Positions 1 through 5,045 of a stretch of 5,045 nucleotides of DNA are shown here, piece after piece. Position 1 is the first letter of the stretch, and each line of letters opens with the position of its first letter. The notes below the pieces were generated by a model that saw nothing but the letters and a program-made list of their open reading frames with translations, was not told the origin of the DNA and did no database searches. Position numbers and translations under genes: made by a program. Origin of the DNA: Paracoccaceae bacterium (GTDB lineage Bacteria > Pseudomonadota > Alphaproteobacteria > Rhodobacterales > Rhodobacteraceae); contig JALQYS010000361.1 in the NCBI GenBank assembly GCA_023254015.1, positions 1 through 5,045 on the forward strand. The letters run 5' to 3'.

Positions 1-113
1 GTCGCAGGCATAGGCGTAGAACTAGTCGTAGACATGGAACCTCGGCGTCAGACCAACGCCAAACACCTATCCCAAATCAGCCACGCCGCGGCACCCACGG
101 GGTTTCCTTGCCG
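1..113. other. Unidentified sequence at left edge, beyond the IS256 break
   Basis: This stretch lies past the point where the leftward IS256-type transposase stops matching its family. On the minus strand the transposase frame runs on for 21 unrelated residues before a TGA at 48-50. The plus strand is open in frame 1 from base 1 through the transposase, but that frame lies antisense to the transposase and I do not recognise its product. No clear terminal inverted repeat of a second element could be picked out. It may be the end of another insertion element or the DNA flanking a deletion. Confidence 0.4.
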
Positions 114-446
114 CTTACGGTCGAACTCGGGAAAGCGGCGCTGATATTTGGCGATCAGCAGCGGATCGAAGGTGCCATTGCGGTCGCGCGGAATGTCCAA
201 GACAACCTTGCCGCTGTCGGTGGTCACCGTCTTCTGGCTGCGCCCGTTGCGGCGATTGGGCGGCTGGTTCTGGCCCTCACGCGCTTCCTCGGCGCGCTCT
301 TCATCGAGATGGACGTCCATCTCCGTGCTCAGCGCACGTTCCGCCAGCGCCTTGGTCAGTTCCGCCAGGATGCCGGTCTGGCCAAACAGATCGCCAGGCG
401 AGCGACCTTCCATCAGCCGGTCCAGAAGCTCTTTGTCGATGCTCAT
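48..446 (-). pseudogene. IS256-family transposase, N-terminal fragment
   Basis: The product from the ATG at 446 begins MSIDKELLDRLMEGRSPGDL and continues with the acidic stretch HLDEERAEEAR, an Asn/Arg-rich linker (PPNRRNGRS), then KTVTTDSGKVVLDIPRDRNG and KYQRRFPEFDRK. These are hallmarks of the N-terminal part of IS256-family (Mutator-like) DDE transposases, which are normally about 400 residues long. Family similarity ends at about base 114, after some 111 residues; the last 21 codons to the TGA at 48-50 are foreign. The catalytic DDE region is missing. The start at 446 is preferred over an upstream ATG at 488 because a purine-rich GAGAGGAG sits about 8 nt before it, and 488 falls inside the terminal repeat. 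Confidence 0.85.
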
Positions 447-505
447 ACGTGGGTCTCCTCTCAGAGCAGTTACCACGTCAGGGCACAAAATTCAGGATAG
501 TCCCC
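114..505 (-). mobile_element. Truncated IS256-family insertion sequence (5' end only)
   Basis: The element has its transposase-start end at the right. A terminal-repeat-like sequence at about 481-505 is followed leftward by a ribosome binding site and the N-terminal quarter of the transposase, which then breaks off at about 113. The other three quarters of the gene and the second terminal repeat are absent, so this copy cannot move on its own. It directly abuts the end of an IS3-family remnant at about 505/506. The break at 113 could be a later insertion or a deletion; I infer only that the element is dead. Confidence 0.75.
481..505 (-). repeat. Probable terminal inverted repeat of the IS256-type element
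   Basis: Read on the minus strand the sequence starts GGGGACTATCCTGAATTTTG, 59 nt upstream of the transposase start at 446. The form (GGG..ATCC.GAATTTTGTG) resembles ends of IS256-family elements in Alphaproteobacteria, recalled from memory. The matching second end is not in the window, so the exact outer base cannot be fixed by comparison. Confidence 0.55.
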
Positions 506-648
506 AATCCTCCCCGTTTGACGCGGCGCGACCGTAGAATTCACGCGGCCATTTTCAGGTTCATGGCGGGTAGAATGCCGCCGATGCCCATGTTGGGCCT
601 TTCGTTGTTGTACGCCAATAGCCATTCGGTTGCGATCTGCTGCACCTT
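506..648 (-). mobile_element. IS3-family insertion sequence remnant (3' end)
   Basis: What remains is the last 34 codons of an IS3-type orfB followed by its terminal repeat. Beyond the stop at 541-543, the strand reading AATCCTCCCCGTTTGACG at 506-523 resembles the TAATCCTCCCCG-type ends of the IS2/IS51-like branch of IS3 elements, as recalled. The element's outer end meets the IS256 end directly, which suggests that the IS256 element inserted at or next to it. The inner break, at about 648, is followed by 130-190 bases of non-IS sequence leading to the GTPase operon. Confidence 0.65.
541..648 (-). pseudogene. IS3-family transposase (OrfB), C-terminal fragment
   Basis: Too short to appear as an ordinary gene. 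Read leftward from about 648, the frame encodes KVQQIATEWLLAYNNERPNM followed by GIGGILPAMNLKMAA and a TGA at 541-543. The YNNERPNMGIGGI..P..KL block and the LKMAA ending are diagnostic of the extreme C-terminus of IS3-family rve-type integrases. The DDE core is absent. The same frame meets a TAG at 667-669, so no intact gene can extend upstream. The frame may shift near 648-655, where a neighbouring frame reads SHMLE; that is uncertain. Confidence 0.8.
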
Positions 649-712
649 TCCAGCATATGCGAGAAGCTAAAACAGCTACACTCAGCCGCCCGCTAGCCGT
701 TCAAGGCCGAGC

Positions 713-742
713 CTGACATTTCTCTTGGCGCGTGACGATACG
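713..742 (+). promoter_or_regulatory. Weak candidate promoter of the GTPase operon
   Basis: CTGACA at 713-718 matches the -35 consensus at five of six bases. The best-placed -10 candidate, GATACG at 737-742 with an 18-nt gap, matches only three of six. It lies about 40 nt before the first start codon and 96 nt before the second. A promoter is expected here because the three genes downstream are contiguous and the sequence upstream is inverted IS debris, but the sequence support is thin. Confidence 0.25.
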
Positions 743-825
743 CCCGATTACATAAGTCAACACATACGGAAGGGCCATGCATGTCGCCTACACATCCAGC
801 AAGCTTCGAAAATGCTGATGTCCTG

Positions 826-831
826 AAGGAG
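826..831 (+). promoter_or_regulatory. Ribosome binding site deciding the start at 838
   Basis: AAGGAG lies 6 nt before ATG 838, the better of two possible initiation sites. The alternative GGAAGGG at 768-774 precedes ATG 781 in the same frame by the same distance, so both forms could be made. Confidence 0.55.
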
Positions 832-837
832 CTGAAT

Positions 838-1218
838 ATGTCGCTTCCCCTCCGAAAACTGACGGCCTTCATCGATCAACTGGACGTCTCGGCGGACTTT
901 AAGGCGGTCCTTCGCGACCTGGCAAAAACCACATGGACTGTCGGGTCGACAGTCGTGGCCATCGGTCGCAAAATCCTATCCGTGGCGCTAGATATCGTAG
1001 CAACATTTCCCGGCACCCTGTTCGGCGCCGTTGTCGCCTCCATCGTCACACTGATTGTCGGGACTATACCGCTGATCGGACCGCTGCTTGCCGCCTTCGT
1101 GGGTCCGATCATGCTGGCGACGGGTCTGACGATGGGCGCATTGTCCGATTTCCGGTCGTCCGCTTGGTCGACCAAGGTTGCGGCCCTTCAATCACAACTC
1201 GCCGCCGTGAAGGCGTGA
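838..1218 (+). CDS. Small membrane protein, first gene of the GTPase operon
   Basis: The protein has 126 residues from the ATG at 838, or 145 from an in-frame ATG at 781. The 838 start is preferred because AAGGAG at 826-831 sits 6 nt before it and the protein then begins MSLPLRKLTAFIDQLDVS, a more family-like start; 781 also has a purine-rich GGAAGGG 6 nt upstream. Residues 1-55 (short form) are predicted helical and amphipathic. Residues about 60-102 form a continuous hydrophobic Gly/Ala/Ile-rich hairpin with a GTIPLIGPLL turn, likely two membrane-crossing or re-entrant helices. The tail is short and polar. It has no catalytic motif. The gene ends 3 nt before the first GTPase, so it is probably a membrane partner or anchor of the GTPases. 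I know similar small proteins only as uncharacterised. Confidence 0.8.
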   Translation: MSLPLRKLTAFIDQLDVSADFKAVLRDLAKTTWTVGSTVVAIGRKILSVALDIVATFPGTLFGAVVASIVTLIVGTIPLIGPLLAAFVGPIMLATGLTMGALSDFRSSAWSTKVAALQSQLAAVKA

Positions 1219-1221
1219 ATC

Positions 1222-3141
1222 TTGGCAACGGGAACTCCTGACGAAACCAATCGTTTTGAGGGCGTCGGGCGGGTGGTCGCCGAGCCGCTTAAGTTCAAAG
1301 CCAAACTCGCGATTGGCGAAGATGCCTTCACATCATTACAGTCGGCGCGTCTGGTCGGCGATCTCTGGCAGGTCGGAACCGTCGCAACAGCTGGTGGGCT
1401 CGCGGCAAGTTCGTCCGCGGTCGCCGGCACGTTCTTCGGCGGGGGATGGCTTGCGACCCTCGGCCTTGGTGCGGCAGTCACCCCCGTTGGCTGGGTGCTT
1501 GGAGCTGCCGTAGCCAGTGGTGCCGCGTGCTACGGGGTCCTGCGCCTGTTCCGCACCTACGAAGGCACGCGCGTCCAAAAGGTGCCCGCCTTCATTAACA
1601 CTCCTATCGACGTTCTTGGTGCCGCTCTGTTCGACCTGATGGCTTCACTGGCCATTCGCGTGGCCATGGAAGCGGAGGAGGTCGACGACGCAGAGCGAGC
1701 AACGATCGCCGATTACTTCATCTCGGAATGGGGTCTTGATCCCGCTTACGTCGCTGCGGCGTTGCCCGTGATCGAGCGCAGTGCCGAAGGTCGCAGCGTT
1801 GACGAGATTGCCGAGGCCTTGGCCATCTACAAGCGGGACAACCCCGACTGCAATTTCGAAACGCTGAAGACCGAGCTACTCGCTTTCCTGACCGAGATCG
1901 CCGCTGCAGATGGCGTTCTTCACGATGCTGAACTCGCGGCGATCGCGCGGACAGACCGGATCTTCCAGAAAGCAGCGGGTGGCTGGACCGAGACAGCCCG
2001 TTCGGCCTTGGGTTATGTCACTGCTGGGCCTTCCTACATTTGGTCCAGAGTGTCGGACGGAGCGTCTGCGTTGTGGGGGCGCGACACCGGGACTCCAGCC
2101 CACTCTCGTCCATCCGATCGTTCAATCCCCGTCCTGTGGCTGCTTGGCAAGACCGGCGCCGGCAAGTCGTCACTGGTGCAGGCCATGACGGGCCAGGATG
2201 CTGCAGAGATCGGGAACGGCTTCGTCCCTTGCACCCGCACGGCGGATTCCTACGACTTTCCGACAGATGATCCCGTCCTTCGTTTCCTGGACACACGTGG
2301 GCTTGGTGAAGTGGGCTACCACCCAGATGCGGATATCGCGTCGAACGGTAACGCATCGCAGATGATCCTCGTTCTTTCGCGCCTCGACGATCCTGTGCAG
2401 GGTAAGGTCGCAGAAGCGCTGGCGAAGGTCATCCGCCAGAAACCCGATCTGCCGGTAGTCGTCCTGCACAGCGCAGCGGACAAAGTTGCTGATCCGGCCG
2501 AACGCCAACGGATTCGATCGGCGAACCAGGCACTGTTTCAGAGGGCAACGAAACGGGATCTGCCTTGGATTGACTTGGACCTTTCGACGCCATCAAGCGC
2601 AGATCTTACAGAGCTGAAGCAGGCCTTGGCCAGTAAGCTGCCCTCGGTCGCAATTCTGATGGACCGGCAAAAGGCGAGCGATGCTGAAGAGGCGGCATTT
2701 CTTGCCCACAGGGGCACAGTCCTACGCTATGCAGGCATGGCGACTGCCTCTGGGGCCGTGCCCGTAGTCGGTGCGGCGACTGCCCCGGCCCTCCAACTCG
2801 CCTTGGTCACAGCCTTGGCGAACAGCTATGGCCTGCCGTGGGACCGCGACCGTTTGATCGCCTTTGTCTCGGCCCTCGGGACAGGCGTCGTAGGAGGCGC
2901 TCTTATCGGTATCCTTGGACGCAGCCTTGCCGGTTTAATCCCGGTGGTGGGTCAGACGGCTGTTCCTGTACTGACTGCAGGCTATGGCTTTGCCTCAACT
3001 TATGCCGTGGGGCGGGCAGCGGCCTACTGGATGTATCACACAAAGGCAGGCCGCACGGTCGATGAGCAAGCGATGCGGGACAGATACCTAGCCGCCTTCT
3101 CGCAGGCCGAGGTCAAGGATAGCGACCGTGCTGCCGGTTGA
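1222..3141 (+). CDS. Membrane GTPase with TerB-like and DUF697-like domains
   Basis: A 639-residue protein starting at TTG 1222, 3 nt after the previous stop, with AAGG 8 nt upstream. Residues 48-110 are a Gly/Ala-rich hydrophobic stretch, probably a membrane hairpin. Residues about 131-250 look like a TerB-type all-helical domain: two acidic signatures, AEEVDDAER (151-159) and AAADGVLHDAEL (227-238). The GTPase domain spans about 302-475: G1 GKTGAGKSS (309-317), G2 Thr in CTRT (337-340), G3 DTRG (357-360) and a degenerate G4 SAAD (417-420). Residues about 500-602 resemble DUF697 (YcjF-like): SGAVPVVGA, NSYGLPWDRDRL, then LGRSLAGLIPVVGQ and YAVGRAA, with two to three hydrophobic helices. It probably binds GTP at the inner membrane. 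TerB-like domains are known from tellurite and stress systems; the role here is inference. Its 3' end overlaps the next gene by 14 nt. Confidence 0.88.
   Translation: MATGTPDETNRFEGVGRVVAEPLKFKAKLAIGEDAFTSLQSARLVGDLWQVGTVATAGGLAASSSAVAGTFFGGGWLATLGLGAAVTPVGWVLGAAVASGAACYGVLRLFRTYEGTRVQKVPAFINTPIDVLGAALFDLMASLAIRVAMEAEEVDDAERATIADYFISEWGLDPAYVAAALPVIERSAEGRSVDEIAEALAIYKRDNPDCNFETLKTELLAFLTEIAAADGVLHDAELAAIARTDRIFQKAAGGWTETARSALGYVTAGPSYIWSRVSDGASALWGRDTGTPAHSRPSDRSIPVLWLLGKTGAGKSSLVQAMTGQDAAEIGNGFVPCTRTADSYDFPTDDPVLRFLDTRGLGEVGYHPDADIASNGNASQMILVLSRLDDPVQGKVAEALAKVIRQKPDLPVVVLHSAADKVADPAERQRIRSANQALFQRATKRDLPWIDLDLSTPSSADLTELKQALASKLPSVAILMDRQKASDAEEAAFLAHRGTVLRYAGMATASGAVPVVGAATAPALQLALVTALANSYGLPWDRDRLIAFVSALGTGVVGGALIGILGRSLAGLIPVVGQTAVPVLTAGYGFASTYAVGRAAAYWMYHTKAGRTVDEQAMRDRYLAAFSQAEVKDSDRAAG
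3115..3119 (+). promoter_or_regulatory. Ribosome binding site inside the upstream gene
   Basis: AAGGA lies 8 nt before the GTG start at 3128 and within the last codons of the preceding gene. With the 14-nt overlap this suggests translational coupling of the two GTPases, which would keep their amounts in proportion. Confidence 0.55.
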
Positions 3142-4663
3142 GACTATCCTGAAACGTATCGCCCGCAGCCCAGCTTTGCTGACGGCCCTGATCTACGCCC
3201 TGCCCTGGTTGGCGCTGATTGTTCTTGGCACCATCTGGCTGGCCGAGCACGACTGGCTGTTGCCCTTTGTCGGGATTACGCTCGGCCTGATCTTGATGCT
3301 CCGGCTCGTCCTCCTGCTGCTCCGAAAGATGCGCCATAGGCGGGTTCCCGGAAGCGTTGATGCAGGCCACGCTCCGATCGTCGCGGCAAATCCGGAATGG
3401 ACCGAACGGGAGTTGTCGGTGTTCAACAGCCTCTGCGCGGAGATTACTCGGGAACCGCGCCCTTGGGGCGACTTGCGCAGGCTGGCCCTCGATCTGGTCG
3501 AGCAGGCGGCACAGCGGTTGTCGGCGGGTCAGAAGAGTGCCCTCGACTTCTCGATCCCCGAAGCTTTGTTGCTGGCTGACCGTGTCATGGTCCGCCTGCG
3601 GCGAAACTTGCATGACATGGTGCCCTTCTCCGACCGGATTAGCCTGAAGACGATCCTCTGGATCTGGGAAAACAAGGCTTGGGTTCAGCGCGGTGCCACC
3701 GTGGCCGGCTGGGCATGGCGCGCGAAGCGTCTAATCACCAACCCACCGGCAGCCATAATGCAGGAAATCCAGGGCGCAGTGACCAGTGGGGCAGACGGCG
3801 GCGAGATGAAGAACTTCAGCGTCGCAATTGTCCAGCAGATCATCCTGGAAGAGGTCGCGCGTGCAGCGGTCGATCTTCATTCTGGCCATCTGCGCTTTAC
3901 GGACGAAGAGTTGCTAAAGATTGAGCTCGGTTCCGCCGATTTCGACAAGCACATCTTGGCGCAGCCTGACGAGCCGATACGTCTGCTGGTTATAGGCCAA
4001 GTCTCTGCGGGGAAATCAACCGTGATCAACCGGCTGGCAGGAAACGCCGTCGCCGAGACCGATATGGCTCCCACGACACCGGGCTTGACACGCTACGCGC
4101 TGGATATCGATGGGATGACCTATTCGGTGATCGACAGTCAGGGGATCGACGGCAGCGATCAAATCGCTGAAGCGCTGCTCGCGCAGATTCTGGAGTGTGA
4201 CCACCTCCTCTGGGTCGTCCGCGCCAACCGACCCGCACGTGCGCCAGATGTCGGGTTGCTCCAGATGATGAATGCCGCCTTCGCCGCCCGACCGCTGCGT
4301 CGGCTTCCGCCCATAACCATCGTCGCGAATGCGGTCGACCAACTGCTTCCCGATTGGCCCTTTCCAGAACATCTCCTGCCGACAGAAGCCCAGACAACTA
4401 TCGCGGCCGCAAGCGCAGCAATCTGCGCTGACCTGTCTTGCCGTGAGGCAATCCCCGTGGTCTCTGAAGGTCAGGTGTGGAACCTTAACCAACTGACTGC
4501 CGCGATCGCGCAGAGCGCATCGGACGCCTTAGCGACACAGCGCAACCGCCGACGCATAACGGGGATAGATGCAGCCCGTTCGTTATCGAAGGAATTGTCG
4601 CGAGGTGCCTCGGGGATCTGGGAAGCCGGACGCATTGCCGCCGGAAAACTTTTCGGGCGGTGA
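3128..4663 (+). CDS. Membrane-anchored Era/YfjP-like GTPase
   Basis: A 511-residue protein from GTG 3128, overlapping the previous gene by 14 nt. Two N-terminal membrane helices lie at about 17-40 and 44-66 and are followed by an RKMRHRR positive patch, which would place the rest in the cytoplasm. Residues about 90-280 are a helical linker with a Trp-rich part (WIWENKAWVQRG, 178-189) and an AAIMQEIQGAV stretch (208-218). The GTPase domain follows: G1 GQVSAGKST (290-298), G2 in APTTPGLT (314-321), G3 DSQG (336-339), G4 NAVD (401-404) and a possible G5 near VVSEG (444-448). The C-terminus (470-511) is basic and helical. Layout and motifs fit the uncharacterised proteobacterial branch of Era-like GTPases that includes E. 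coli YfjP/YeeP. The adjacent GTPase suggests hetero-oligomerisation at the membrane; that is inference. Confidence 0.88.
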   Translation: MLPVETILKRIARSPALLTALIYALPWLALIVLGTIWLAEHDWLLPFVGITLGLILMLRLVLLLLRKMRHRRVPGSVDAGHAPIVAANPEWTERELSVFNSLCAEITREPRPWGDLRRLALDLVEQAAQRLSAGQKSALDFSIPEALLLADRVMVRLRRNLHDMVPFSDRISLKTILWIWENKAWVQRGATVAGWAWRAKRLITNPPAAIMQEIQGAVTSGADGGEMKNFSVAIVQQIILEEVARAAVDLHSGHLRFTDEELLKIELGSADFDKHILAQPDEPIRLLVIGQVSAGKSTVINRLAGNAVAETDMAPTTPGLTRYALDIDGMTYSVIDSQGIDGSDQIAEALLAQILECDHLLWVVRANRPARAPDVGLLQMMNAAFAARPLRRLPPITIVANAVDQLLPDWPFPEHLLPTEAQTTIAAASAAICADLSCREAIPVVSEGQVWNLNQLTAAIAQSASDALATQRNRRRITGIDAARSLSKELSRGASGIWEAGRIAAGKLFGR

Positions 4664-4738
4664 AGTGATATTTGCTTTACTGAATACGAAGTTCTCATCT
4701 CAGCGGATATCTGCTCCGGAGCGGGTCGAAAGGGGAAC

Positions 4739-4782
4739 GGCCTGTCGCAGATTTGCGGCGGGCCTGCTTCATTCATTATTTG
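4739..4782 (+). terminator. Likely rho-independent terminator of the GTPase operon
   Basis: GGCCTGTCGCA (4739-4749) pairs with TGCGGCGGGCC (4754-4764) to give an 11-bp stem, including two U-G pairs, with a 4-nt GATT loop. A T-rich but interrupted tract (TGCTTCATTCATTATTTGG) follows to about 4783. It lies 75 nt after the stop of the last operon gene. The tail is not a clean run of T, so termination efficiency is uncertain. Confidence 0.5.
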
Positions 4783-4910
4783 GACATCGCAAGCTTGGGT
4801 GTTGATGCTTTGTCAGGCGCGCATACTCGTAACATCCGCCGGAGACCGCGTCCGTCCGAGTCCTTCAGGGTCTCAGCAGCAGAGGATGCGAAAACACTCC
4901 TGCGGCATCC

Positions 4911-4939
4911 TTGTGAAGACCACGTTTTGTGTGTATTTT
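4911..4939 (+). promoter_or_regulatory. Candidate promoter of the CcdA-like antitoxin gene
   Basis: TTGTGA (4911-4916) and TATTTT (4934-4939) are separated by 17 nt and each match the sigma-70 consensus at four of six bases. Transcription would start about 15 nt before the antitoxin start. A direct repeat GTGTGTA occurs at 4929-4935 and 4942-4948, overlapping the -10 and start region, where a self-repressing antitoxin would be expected to bind. The operator role is inference. Confidence 0.4.
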
Positions 4940-4961
4940 TAGTGTGTAAGTGGAGGTAATG

Positions 4962-5045
4962 ATGCCGCAAGCGTCTACAGAAAAACAGCGCACGAACGTC
5001 ACGCTGACCGCGGCCAATCTCGCCGCGGCGCGGGAGTTGGGCCTC
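4962..5045 (+). CDS. CcdA-like type II antitoxin, 5' part only
   Basis: The first 28 codons are present before the window ends. The product begins MPQASTEKQRTNVTLTAANL and continues AAARELGL. The NVTL...NLAAARELG pattern is that of the N-terminal ribbon-helix-helix DNA-binding segment of CcdA-family antitoxins, where the short beta strand (TNVTLT) contacts DNA. GGAGG at 4952-4956 lies 5 nt before ATG 4962 and only 2 nt before an in-frame ATG at 4959, so 4962 is preferred. In this family the antitoxin gene is usually followed at once by the CcdB toxin, a gyrase poison. A toxin gene is therefore expected just past the edge but is not visible. Another ribbon-helix-helix regulator remains possible. 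Confidence 0.7.
   Translation, partial: MPQASTEKQRTNVTLTAANLAAARELGL

Larger units (their letters stand above)
4664..4961. other. Non-coding gap between GTPase operon and antitoxin gene
   Basis: Frames that cross this ~298-nt gap begin inside the upstream gene, lack a ribosome binding site or have non-family compositions, so I call no gene here. It contains a strong hairpin (4739-4764), a 10-bp perfect palindrome GCTCCGGAGC at 4713-4722, and a promoter-like arrangement near 4911-4939 for the downstream gene. No tRNA or attachment-site duplicate was recognised. Confidence 0.6.

Noticed and set aside
108..537. Plus-strand open frames across the transposase fragment
   Set aside because: They are antisense to the IS256 transposase, whose minus-strand product has clear family motifs; the plus-strand products match nothing I recognise.
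2018..2508. Minus-strand open frames inside the first GTPase gene
   Set aside because: They lie opposite the conserved G1 and G3 motifs and reflect high GC; products are Arg/Pro/Ser-rich with no family features.
3113..3613. A 166-codon minus-strand frame over the start of the second GTPase gene
   Set aside because: Its product is a Gln/Asp-rich low-complexity sequence without a supported start, while the plus strand encodes two clear membrane helices.
4016..4492. Minus-strand frame of 158 codons over the GTPase domain of the last operon gene
   Set aside because: It is opposite the G1 to G4 motifs and has no recognisable domain.
4638..4660. Inverted repeat CCGCCGGAAAA/CTTTTCGGGCGG as a terminator
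   Set aside because: It is within the final codons of the second GTPase gene, has almost no loop, a mismatch and no following T-run; the hairpin at 4739-4764 is a better candidate.
4713..4722. Perfect 10-bp palindrome GCTCCGGAGC
   Set aside because: Isolated and short; such palindromes arise often by chance in GC-rich DNA and no second copy was seen.
4753..4959. Plus-strand frame of 68 codons in the gap before the antitoxin
   Set aside because: It would start with TTG inside the terminator hairpin, lacks a ribosome binding site, and runs through the antitoxin promoter.
1..5045. CRISPR array, tRNA or rRNA genes
   Set aside because: No regularly spaced direct repeats, tRNA-like cloverleaf or rRNA signature was found on reading either strand.

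Overview
The base composition (high GC), codon use and gene families point to an alphaproteobacterium. Rhodobacterales or Sphingomonadales is a guess from the look of the transposases and of the CcdA-type antitoxin. The window looks like accessory DNA from a plasmid or genomic island: insertion-sequence debris on the left, a cargo operon in the middle, and the start of a toxin-antitoxin antitoxin gene on the right.

Left part (about 1-650): a truncated IS256-family transposase reads leftward and keeps about the first 111 residues. Its terminal repeat lies at about 481-505. It abuts directly the end of an IS3-family element, of which only the last 34 codons of the transposase (ending in LKMAA) and the terminal repeat remain. 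The first ~113 bases follow the break in the IS256 gene and could not be identified.

Centre (781/838-4663): three same-strand genes with 3 nt between the first two and a 14-nt overlap between the last two form one evident operon. Gene 1 is a small protein (126 or 145 aa) with a hydrophobic hairpin. Gene 2 (639 aa) joins a Gly/Ala-rich hydrophobic segment, a TerB-like acidic helical domain, a P-loop GTPase domain and a C-terminal DUF697-like membrane region. Gene 3 (511 aa) has two N-terminal membrane helices, a long helical linker and an Era/YfjP-type GTPase domain. The two GTPases share two oddities: no glutamine directly after the G3 motif, and alanine in place of the G4 lysine. The likely picture, by inference, is a membrane complex of two cooperating GTPases with a small membrane partner, perhaps acting in envelope stress, membrane remodelling or defence. 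No function is proven by the sequence.

Right part (4664-5045): a non-coding gap of about 300 nt holds a strong hairpin (likely operon terminator), a plausible promoter with a 7-bp direct repeat, and a good ribosome binding site. It leads into the first 28 codons of a CcdA-like antitoxin gene cut off by the window edge; the partner toxin gene would lie just beyond.
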